Positions 57,414 to 64,000 of a stretch of 64,000 nucleotides of DNA are shown piece after piece. The DNA comes from Nodularia sp. LEGE 06071 (GTDB lineage Bacteria > Cyanobacteriota > Cyanobacteriia > Cyanobacteriales > Nostocaceae): the NCBI RefSeq assembly GCF_015207755.1, contig NZ_JADEWH010000002.1:372001-436000 (forward strand). The letters run 5' to 3'. The position numbers were made by a program, and so were the translations under genes. Positions within the stretch are counted from its first letter, which is position 1; each line of letters starts with the position of its first letter. The notes beneath the pieces are model-generated. The model was not told where the DNA came from and searched no databases. It was given only the letters and a program-made list of their open reading frames with translations.

Positions 57414-57963
57414 CCTAAGAAACTGGTACAATAAATATTGACTAAACAAAGGTGTAAAATAAGTATTCCTGTTTTGTTGTGTGTCAAGTCAATATGGGTT
57501 CGTCATAGTTCCGAATAAAGGAGGCTATTACTCATTCATTGATGACTACCCAGCGTCAAAATAAATGCTCGTTCTGACATCGTTTAATTAAAGGCCACTT
57601 TTTGTGTTCAAGTTAGATGAAATGTGTTGTGCTGATCTGGTAAGCATAAAATCAAGCAAATAACACTAGAAAACTTGATTGAGACCTAATGAGTTTTGGT
57701 TAAAACGATATACTTCTTACCTGAAATTGTCATCTGATTATCGCATTCCTTGTGAATCCTGTCAGGAAGATCATGACTTTCCGGTATTCACTCAATAGAT
57801 ACAAGTGGATTTGCTGTGCTGCTGACAGTGCAGTTAGGATGCTAAAATACTATCTCTTCATTTTTCAACGAGATGTGGGCAGATATAGGTTATGTCCCAA
57901 CAATAGCAGCTTGAGGTTAATTTAAGTATTATTTGTATAAATTACATAACTACTATCAACGCT
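57414..57963. other. 550-bp spacer between the two pstB genes
   Basis: Long for an operon, so the second pstB may have its own promoter. GGTTAATTTAAG (57914-57925) resembles a Pho half-site pair, but the spacing is not regular. A strong AAAGGAGG motif at about 57519 is followed only by an 11-codon frame. Nothing else is recognised. Confidence 0.35.
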
Positions 57964-58743
57964 TTAACCAAAACGTCCTGAAACATAGTCATGGGTGCGG
58001 GAATCTAAAGGGTGATTAAATATTTGATTTGTGACACCAAATTCAACCATTTGACCAATACGACTTTCATCGGTGCTGAAAAAAGCTGTAAAATCTGCAA
58101 CACGAGTGGCTTGCTGCATATTATGAGTCACAATAGCGATCGTCAATTCCGAGCGCAAAGTTTGGATAAGTTCCTCAATTTTCATGGTAGCGATGGGGTC
58201 AAGAGCCGAACAAGGTTCATCCATGAGGAGGACTTTTGGTTTGACGGCTAAAGCACGGGCAATGCAGAGTCGCTGTTGTTGACCACCAGAAAGACCTAAT
58301 GCTGATTTATCTAATTTATCCTTGACTTCATTCCAAAGTGCAGCGCCTTTTAGGGCAGATTCCACTATTGCATCTAACTCTATCTGTGAACATTTGCCAG
58401 CTATTCTGATCCCATAAGCAACATTTTCGTAAATGCTCATGGGAAAAGGATTTGGCTTTTGGAATACCATACCAATTTGGCGGCGTAGTCGATTTAAATT
58501 GATGCGGGGGTCATAAATATTTTGACCAAAAAATTCTACACGTCCTTCTACTTTGACTGAACCTTCTAATTCGCCAATTCGATTCAGACTCTTAATAAAG
58601 GTTGATTTACCACAACCACTAGGGCCGATAAGTGCAGTTACTTGATTTTGATAAATATCTAGGGAAACATTATCAACGGCTTTAGTGGTGCTGTAGTAAA
58701 AGCTGAGATTTTTGACTTGAATAGCTGGAGTTAATGTTTTCAT
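57964..58743 (-). CDS. pstB: Phosphate ABC transporter ATPase PstB
   Basis: A 259-residue ATPase of the high-affinity phosphate importer. Walker [10 protein letters not shown] (40-48), Q-loop MVFQKPN with Gln95, signature [16 protein letters not shown], Walker [14 protein letters not shown] and switch His in IVTHNMQQA. All motifs are intact. It is the last gene of pstSCAB, 45 bases after pstA. Confidence 0.96.
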   Translation of the reverse strand: MKTLTPAIQVKNLSFYYSTTKAVDNVSLDIYQNQVTALIGPSGCGKSTFIKSLNRIGELEGSVKVEGRVEFFGQNIYDPRINLNRLRRQIGMVFQKPNPFPMSIYENVAYGIRIAGKCSQIELDAIVESALKGAALWNEVKDKLDKSALGLSGGQQQRLCIARALAVKPKVLLMDEPCSALDPIATMKIEELIQTLRSELTIAIVTHNMQQATRVADFTAFFSTDESRIGQMVEFGVTNQIFNHPLDSRTHDYVSGRFG

Positions 58744-58788
58744 TTTTTAGATAAATTTACCCAGTAATGTGGGCAGTTTTAATTTTTT

Positions 58789-59670
58789 TTACTTAATCTT
58801 TCGTTTACGAGTAACTAAGCGAGAGATAATACTGACAAATAAAACCAAGCCAAGTAAAACTATAGAACTAGTCCAGACTAATTGATGTTTCTGTGGGTCG
58901 GGGTCGTTGTAGAGGTTATAAATTAATACTGGTAAGGAGGCTGTTGGGCTGAGTAGTCCTTCTGACCAATCTAGGCTAAACAAAGCCGTCACAACCAGAG
59001 GGGCTGTTTCACCAGACGCACGAGCGATGGCTAAGAGAATACCTGTGGTAATTGCAGGTAATGCCGCAGTCACTACGATGCGAAAAGTGGTTTGTAAGCG
59101 ATTACCTCCTAAAGCTGCGGAGGCTAGGCGTTGATCTGTAGGAACTAGTTTTAAGGCTTCTTCCGTGGTCAGGACAATCACGGGTAGCATAATTGTAGCT
59201 AAAGCAAAGCCACCTGCGATCGCACTAAATTGTTTAGTTACTAAAACGATTATACTGTAAGCGAATACACCCACGATAATGGAAGGCACACCAGTCAGAA
59301 TGTTAGTGATAAAGCGGACAAAGTTAGCTGCTGGGTGAGTACGTCCAAATTCGGCTAAAAATATTCCCGTGAATATGCCTACGGGAACGCTTAATAGTGC
59401 AGCAATTGTCACAATTGTTGCTGTTCCAAGAATGGCATTGCCAAAGCCAAAATCAATCACAGGATTAACAAACATTTCTAGCTTGAGTCCAGATATTCCC
59501 CTGGCGATAATTTCCCACAAAATGGATAATAAAGGAATTAAAGCTATAAATGTGAATGCCAAGGCGATCGCATTCATTAAATAAGTAAATAACTGCCTTG
59601 ATTTTGGCAAAGGGCTAAATAATTCATTAGCTAAAGATTGGGGAATTTTTGAATTTTGATGACTACTCAT
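58789..59670 (-). CDS. pstA: Phosphate ABC transporter permease PstA
   Basis: A 293-residue permease with six membrane helices. The EAA-type loop that contacts the ATPase is at EEALKLVPTDQRLASAALG and GGNRLQTTFRIVV. GVFAYSIIVLV and ARASGETAPLVVTALF are conserved in PstA. I chose ATG 59670; a TTG lies 9 bases before it. Between pstC and pstB. Confidence 0.95.
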   Translation of the reverse strand: MSSHQNSKIPQSLANELFSPLPKSRQLFTYLMNAIALAFTFIALIPLLSILWEIIARGISGLKLEMFVNPVIDFGFGNAILGTATIVTIAALLSVPVGIFTGIFLAEFGRTHPAANFVRFITNILTGVPSIIVGVFAYSIIVLVTKQFSAIAGGFALATIMLPVIVLTTEEALKLVPTDQRLASAALGGNRLQTTFRIVVTAALPAITTGILLAIARASGETAPLVVTALFSLDWSEGLLSPTASLPVLIYNLYNDPDPQKHQLVWTSSIVLLGLVLFVSIISRLVTRKRKIK

Positions 59671-59730
59671 ATTTATCAATAATTCTCATATTTAATTTGC
59701 GGATAACATACAATATATTTGATTCATCTC

Positions 59731-60723
59731 TTAGCGATTTTTCTTTCCCACCCACTCTACCAAGACAACAGCACCAAAATTCACAAACAAAGTCACTCCA
59801 AACAAAACTAATCCCAGATAAGTTAAAGCTCCAATGTGCAATCCTCGTTCGGCTTCGGCAAATTCATTGGCGATGACAGAAGGTATTGTATAAGCAGGAT
59901 CTAATAAAGAAGCACTGATTTGAGCCGAATTACCAATCACCATAGTCACAGCCATTGTTTCGCCCAAAGCTCTTCCTAAAGCCAGCATTGCTGCACTGAC
60001 AATTCCCGAAAAACCAGCAGGTAGCAATACTCGAAAAATTGTTTCCCAACGGGTACTACCCAAAGCCATAGATGCACTACGTAATTCTTTAGGAATTGCC
60101 AATAACACATCCCGACTAATTGCTGCTATTGTGGGCAGAATCATAATTGCGAGGATAATTCCCGCAGTTAACATATTTGTCCCAAAAGGGTCTGTGGTAT
60201 TAAATATTGGTATCCAACTAAAATATTTAGCTATCCACTTTTGTAGGGGTTCTAAAGCTGGAATAAAAATAAAAATTCCCCATAAACCAATAATCACACT
60301 GGGAATTGCGGCAATTAACTGCACCACAAATGCCAGAGTTGTTTGGATAGAAACTGGTAAAAAATTCTCACTGGTAACTAATGCCACTGCTAAACCTACA
60401 GGAAAAGCAAATAAAATAGCGATCGCACTACTTACCAGAGTTCCATAGATATAAGGTAAAGCACCGAAAACCTCATTACCTACATCCCAATCTTTCCCCC
60501 ATAAAAACTCTATACCAAACTTCGCAATAGCTGGTCTAGCTTCTTTAAAAATGATCCAACTCATCACAAATAGCATCGCCACAGTCATCGCAGTAAAAGT
60601 ATAGACGAGCCATGTAAATCCTTGGTCAAACCAACCTTTTATGCCATCCTTAGCGATCAATTCAATGTTTTTATCATTTAGAGGCAATGAATTATTGTAG
60701 GGTGAATTAGCTGAATTTTTCAT
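59731..60723 (-). CDS. pstC: Phosphate ABC transporter permease PstC
   Basis: A 330-residue permease with six membrane helices. The cytoplasmic coupling loop is SRDVLLAIPKELRSASMALG then TRWETIFRV; GRALGETMAVTMVIGN is the conserved PstC part near the C-terminus. The N-terminal tail of about 30 polar residues is longer than in many homologues. It is 82 bases after pstS, with a hairpin between. Confidence 0.95.
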   Translation of the reverse strand: MKNSANSPYNNSLPLNDKNIELIAKDGIKGWFDQGFTWLVYTFTAMTVAMLFVMSWIIFKEARPAIAKFGIEFLWGKDWDVGNEVFGALPYIYGTLVSSAIAILFAFPVGLAVALVTSENFLPVSIQTTLAFVVQLIAAIPSVIIGLWGIFIFIPALEPLQKWIAKYFSWIPIFNTTDPFGTNMLTAGIILAIMILPTIAAISRDVLLAIPKELRSASMALGSTRWETIFRVLLPAGFSGIVSAAMLALGRALGETMAVTMVIGNSAQISASLLDPAYTIPSVIANEFAEAERGLHIGALTYLGLVLFGVTLFVNFGAVVLVEWVGKKNR

Positions 60724-60758
60724 GAAAAATCAAAATAATTAGATTATTTGGGATTAAT

Positions 60759-60781
60759 AGGGTGAACAAATAGCCCACCCT
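60759..60781 (-). terminator. Hairpin between pstS and pstC
   Basis: AGGGTG and CACCCT form a 6-bp stem, without a clear T-run. Such intercistronic hairpins often lower expression of the permease genes against the binding protein; here this is only suggested by position. Confidence 0.45.
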
Positions 60782-60805
60782 GCTAAAAGAATTAAGATGG
60801 CTAAT

Positions 60806-61855
60806 TTATGGTTTAACAGTACTATTCACTGTCTGCAATACCCGATTTGTCACTGCGGGAGGAATTGACGTATAGTTCATGTCATCATTTAATTTTTGGC
60901 CATCAGTCAATACCCAATTAATCCATTTCTTCACAGCATCAGCTTTGGCAGCATTAGAATACTGTTTATAAACCATCATCCAGGTGAGACCAACGATAGG
61001 ATAACCTTGTGCTGGATCTCCTGCAAAAACACGATAATTATCAGGAAAATTCACAGATGCTAAAGCTGCGTTTGCAGACTGCAAAGAAGGAGCCACAAAC
61101 TGCCCTGCTTTATTTTGGATCTGTGCTGATTTGAGTTTGTTTTGCGTAGCGTAAGAATATTCTACATAACCAATAGCGCCAGGAGTACGAGCAACTAAAG
61201 CAGCTACACCTGGATTACCTTTACCACTAAGGACATTGGGCAAATTCCATTTGGGCGCAGTACCAGTTCCGACTCTACCTTTAAAATAAGAGCTAATTGA
61301 ACTCAAGTGGTTGGTGAAAATGAAAGTTGTACCGCTACCATCAGCACGAACAGCAAATCGAATTGGTTGGTTGGGTAGATTTACACCAGGATTATCAGCT
61401 TTGATTTTGGGATCGTTCCAGTTAGTAATTTGACCAGAAAAAATAGCTGGTAAAGTAGTACGAGATAATTTGAGATTATTAACACCGGACAGATTATAAA
61501 CGACAGAAACAGCACCACCTGCTGTGGGTACTAAAATCACACCATTCTTGACTTTACCCATGTCAGCGTCTGTCATTGCAGCATCACTACCACCAAAGTC
61601 AACGGTTCCAGCAATAGTTTGCCGAATACCACCACCACTACCAATTGCTTGGTAGTTAATTCTCATATCTGGAAATTTCTTTCTCACTTCACGAGCGTAT
61701 CTTTCATACAAAGGCGCTGGAAAAGTTGCTCCTGCACCGTTGAGAGTTTGGGCTTGAGCTTGGGCTGGTGCTGTACAAATAGAACCAAGTGCAACAGCAG
61801 TGGTTACCACTGAAGTAGCAAATGCTCGCTGCAATATGGTGGTTGAAAAACCCAT
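60806..61855 (-). CDS. pstS: Phosphate-binding protein PstS
   Basis: A 349-residue periplasmic protein that captures phosphate. It has a signal peptide of about 35 residues ending APAQAQA, then LNGAGATFPAPLYERY, IGSGGGIRQT, FGGSDAAMTD and ADGSGTTFIFTNHL, which line the phosphate site in this family. It has no lipobox Cys, so it should be free in the periplasm. A Pho-box-like site lies before it. Confidence 0.95.
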   Translation of the reverse strand: MGFSTTILQRAFATSVVTTAVALGSICTAPAQAQAQTLNGAGATFPAPLYERYAREVRKKFPDMRINYQAIGSGGGIRQTIAGTVDFGGSDAAMTDADMGKVKNGVILVPTAGGAVSVVYNLSGVNNLKLSRTTLPAIFSGQITNWNDPKIKADNPGVNLPNQPIRFAVRADGSGTTFIFTNHLSSISSYFKGRVGTGTAPKWNLPNVLSGKGNPGVAALVARTPGAIGYVEYSYATQNKLKSAQIQNKAGQFVAPSLQSANAALASVNFPDNYRVFAGDPAQGYPIVGLTWMMVYKQYSNAAKADAVKKWINWVLTDGQKLNDDMNYTSIPPAVTNRVLQTVNSTVKP

Positions 61856-61916
61856 AATACCTCTAATTTTAAAGATTGATTGCTGTTTTATTTACAACAT
61901 TAGATTAATTTGTTTA

Positions 61917-61946
61917 AGGTTAAATTTAGTTTAAGCTTATATTAAT
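61917..61946 (-). promoter_or_regulatory. Pho-box-like site before pstS
   Basis: On the minus strand three 8-bp blocks follow each other at exactly 11-bp steps: ATTAATAT, CTTAAACT and TTTAACCT. The last fits the cyanobacterial Pho-box unit PyTTAAPyPy(T/A) fully, the others with one or two changes. It ends about 60 bases before the pstS start, as expected for a PhoB/SphR activator site. Confidence 0.65.
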
Positions 61947-62120
61947 ACGGCTTTAAAGTATTATTAAAAACCAATTTATAGGATAAATTATTAATCAAAA
62001 ATAATATTGGTATTTGGGGAATTTTTATGATTATAAATTCCCTGAGAGGCTATATTTTATTTGTCTACAGGAATCAATGCCTGTTGCTGACAAACAAAGG
62101 CGTTATTAGCAGGCTACGCC

Positions 62121-62170
62121 AACAAAACCCCACAGATAAATCTGGGGGCTTGTATCATAAAGGAACTATC
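62121..62170 (-). mobile_element. Left end of an IS200/IS605-like element (orphan D)
   Basis: On the minus strand TTGAC is followed by CGATAG..., ACAAGCCCCC and a hairpin (CCCCAGAT / ATCTGTGGGG), as in the left ends of elements A and B. I find no matching right end or transposase downstream, so it is a decayed copy. Confidence 0.6.
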
Positions 62171-62189
62171 GGTCAATCTAAGTAGCCAT

Positions 62190-62335
62190 CATGAACTGCG
62201 TACACCAATTATTTGTGAGGCTGCATATTATTTCGACCCCTCCCCCTTCGGGTTCACCAGTCGCCTACGGTGGGAAACCCGCCTACAGCGCTGGTTCACC
62301 GCAAGCGAGGAGGGGAACTGGATTTCTGGTTAAAT
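62190..62335. repeat. Dispersed repeat cluster before ubiD
   Basis: CATGAACTGCG and CTGCATATTATTTCGACCCC match parts of the spacer at 15330-15425. The GGTTCACCAGTCGCC...GGTGGGAAACCCGCC stretch is a GC-rich palindromic repeat unlike the AT-rich surroundings. The rest of 61947-62525 holds no gene. Confidence 0.5.
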
Positions 62336-62525
62336 TCTATTTATCCATCTTTATATTAAATTGGTATTACTACTAAGTTAATTTACCGCTAAAGCGGTCT
62401 GATGACTGCACCGACCCAAATTTGATGCTGGTCTGCAAGGAGGCTTTGACAGACTAATATTGGGTAATGATGAATAATATAAGAGAATGCTTTACATTTC
62501 TTAAATATTCACCTTTGTTAGAACA

Positions 62526-64000
62526 ATGGCAAGAGACTTACGGGGATTCATCAAAATTCTAGAAGAAAAAGGACAATTAAAGAGAATTTCGGCTTTAGTT
62601 GACCCAGAGTTTGAAATTGCGGAAATTTCCAACCGGATGCTGCAACAAGGTGGGCCAGGGTTACTATTTGAGAACGTCAAAGGTGCATCCTTCCCGGTGG
62701 CAATAAATTTGATGGGAACAGTGGAAAGGATATGCTGGGCAATGAATATGCAGCATCCAGAGGAGTTGGAAACTCTGGGTAAAAAGCTGGGTATGCTGCA
62801 ACAACCAAAACCACCAAAGAAGATTTCCCAGGCGATAGATTTTGGGAAAGTCCTGTTTGATGTGGTGAAGGCTAAACCAGGAAGAGACTTTTTCCCAGCT
62901 TGTCAGCAAGTGGTGCTGCAAGGTGATGATTTGGATTTGAATAAGTTACCCTTGATTCGTCCTTACATCAATGATGCTGGTAAAATTATCACCCTGGGGT
63001 TGGTAATTACCAAGGATTGTGAAACAGGTACGCCAAATGTGGGTGTGTATCGCTTGCAACTGCAATCCCAAAATACGATGACTGTTCACTGGTTATCTGT
63101 GCGCGGTGGGGCGAGACATTTACGCAAAGCTGCTGAACGTGGTAAAAAGTTAGAAGTGGCGATCGCACTGGGTGTAGATCCTCTAATTATCATGGCAGCT
63201 GCGACACCTATTCCTGTAGATTTATCAGAGTGGTTGTTTGCGGGACTATATGGCGGTTCCGGTGTGAACTTAGCCAAGTGTAAAACTGTAGATTTGGAAG
63301 TTCCTGCCGATTCCGAGTTTGTTTTAGAAGGGACAATTACACCAGGGGAAGTGTTACCAGATGGCCCCTTTGGTGATCATATGGGTTATTACGGCGGCGT
63401 GGAAGATTCGCCATTGGTGCGCTTTGAGTGTATGACTCACCGCAAAGATCCAATTTATTTAACCACATTTAGCGGTCGTCCACCAAAAGAAGAAGCAATG
63501 ATGGCGATCGCACTCAATCGGATTTACACTCCTATTCTGCGGCAACAAGTCTCCGAAATTGTCGATTTCTTCTTACCAATGGAAGCTTTGAGTTACAAAG
63601 CGGCGATTATTTCCATTGATAAAGCATATCCGGGACAAGCGCGACGGGCAGCTTTGGCGTTTTGGAGTGCCTTACCCCAATTTACCTACACCAAATTTGT
63701 GATTGTCGTGGATAAAGATATCAATATTCGTGATCCGCGTCAAGTCGTTTGGGCGATTAGTTCCAAAGTTGACCCCAGTCGGGATGTATTTATTTTGCCC
63801 AACACACCCTTTGATACCTTAGATTTTGCCAGTGAGAAAATTGGTTTAGGTGGACGGATGGGAATTGATGCGACGACCAAGATTCCACCAGAAACCGATC
63901 ATGAATGGGGTTCTCCCTTAGAATCAGATCCAGATATAGCGGCGATGGTAGAAAGACGATGGGCTGAATATGGTTTAGCAGATTTAAAGTTAGGAGAAGT
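62526..64000 (+). CDS. UbiD-family decarboxylase (C-terminus off window)
   Basis: From ATG 62526 the frame is open to the window end (491 codons). MARDLRGFIKILEEKGQLKR and ISALVDPEFEIAEISNRML begin the protein; GPDGPFGDHMGYYG-like (LPDGPFGDHMGYYGG) and the following ED near residue 285 are the core site of UbiD enzymes, which use prenylated FMN to decarboxylate aromatic acids. In cyanobacteria a UbiD protein is thought to take part in plastoquinone synthesis. The partner ubiX flavin prenyltransferase is not in the window. Confidence 0.9.
   Translation, partial: MARDLRGFIKILEEKGQLKRISALVDPEFEIAEISNRMLQQGGPGLLFENVKGASFPVAINLMGTVERICWAMNMQHPEELETLGKKLGMLQQPKPPKKISQAIDFGKVLFDVVKAKPGRDFFPACQQVVLQGDDLDLNKLPLIRPYINDAGKIITLGLVITKDCETGTPNVGVYRLQLQSQNTMTVHWLSVRGGARHLRKAAERGKKLEVAIALGVDPLIIMAAATPIPVDLSEWLFAGLYGGSGVNLAKCKTVDLEVPADSEFVLEGTITPGEVLPDGPFGDHMGYYGGVEDSPLVRFECMTHRKDPIYLTTFSGRPPKEEAMMAIALNRIYTPILRQQVSEIVDFFLPMEALSYKAAIISIDKAYPGQARRAALAFWSALPQFTYTKFVIVVDKDINIRDPRQVVWAISSKVDPSRDVFILPNTPFDTLDFASEKIGLGGRMGIDATTKIPPETDHEWGSPLESDPDIAAMVERRWAEYGLADLKLGE

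Noticed and set aside
57519-57590. Strong AAAGGAGG with an 11-codon frame as a leader peptide
   Set aside because: Spacing to the ATG is poor and no plus-strand gene follows.
62191-62376. 61-codon plus-strand frame before ubiD
   Set aside because: Most of it is a GC-rich palindromic repeat; the Pro/Gly/Ala-rich peptide is a by-product.

Overview
The window looks like chromosomal DNA of a heterocyst-forming filamentous cyanobacterium (Nostoc/Anabaena-type). The grounds are many HIP1 octamers (GCGATCGC), heptanucleotide tandem repeats (STRRs) of the kind described in heterocystous strains, and cyanobacterial signature genes (CPP1-like protein, SpkB-like kinase with pentapeptide repeats, sucrose-phosphate phosphatase, DUF2811, SmtA-type metallothionein). 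All calls come from reading the sequence; no database search was run.

Layout. 1-5.2 kb: a partial exostosin-like glycosyltransferase, a GMC oxidoreductase, and a sensor-kinase input module whose kinase part is lost. 5.3-10.5 kb: trmFO, a DUF924 protein, an SRPBCC protein, a small membrane protein, rubredoxin and an HI0933-type flavoprotein, with transposase-less IS200/IS605-like elements and a MITE between them. 11.6-22.2 kb: a surface-polysaccharide locus on the + strand (polyprenyl-phosphate sugar transferase, broken GT2, flippase, GT4, Wzy-like polymerase, GT4, WecG-type transferase, Wzc-type co-polymerase/kinase), followed by a secreted parallel beta-helix protein on the other strand. 24-30.6 kb: lpxD, an HdrB-like protein, acpP-fabF and tkt. 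30.7-31.9 kb: a VapBC-like pair and a membrane protein. 31.9-38.3 kb (minus strand): bioF, ruvA, spp, an MscS channel coupled to a winged-helix protein, and xseBA. 38.4-40.3 kb: a toxin-antitoxin island (RelE/Phd, an RHH protein with an HNH nuclease stub, VapBC). 40.4-46.4 kb: an HD hydrolase with a broken P-loop gene in front, dus between two direct repeats, recA, a Ser/Thr kinase and a metallothionein. 46.7-56.4 kb: hemL, chaB-like, hisIE, DUF2811, an OmpR-type regulator, CPP1-like, an HAD hydrolase, hppD and a NYN protein with LOTUS-like domains. 56.6-61.9 kb: a high-affinity phosphate operon pstS-pstC-pstA-pstB on the minus strand with a second, divergent pstB after it and a Pho-box-like site before pstS. 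62.5 kb to the end: a partial ubiD-family gene.

How the genes fit together. The polysaccharide genes give a near-complete Wzx/Wzy pathway: an initiating transferase, glycosyltransferases, flippase, polymerase and chain-length/export protein. The pst genes form one transport system. Other neighbours are mostly single housekeeping genes.

The most noteworthy non-coding content is a set of four IS200/IS605-like remnants. Two of them (8.33-8.79 kb and about 53.26-53.68 kb) share both ends, an interior block, and an omega-RNA-like right end whose hairpins differ in sequence but keep their pairing. Others are a 248-bp direct repeat around dus, a 100-bp repeat on both sides of the polysaccharide region, two MITEs, and STRRs that repeatedly touch gene stop codons. 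No tRNA, rRNA or CRISPR array was recognised.
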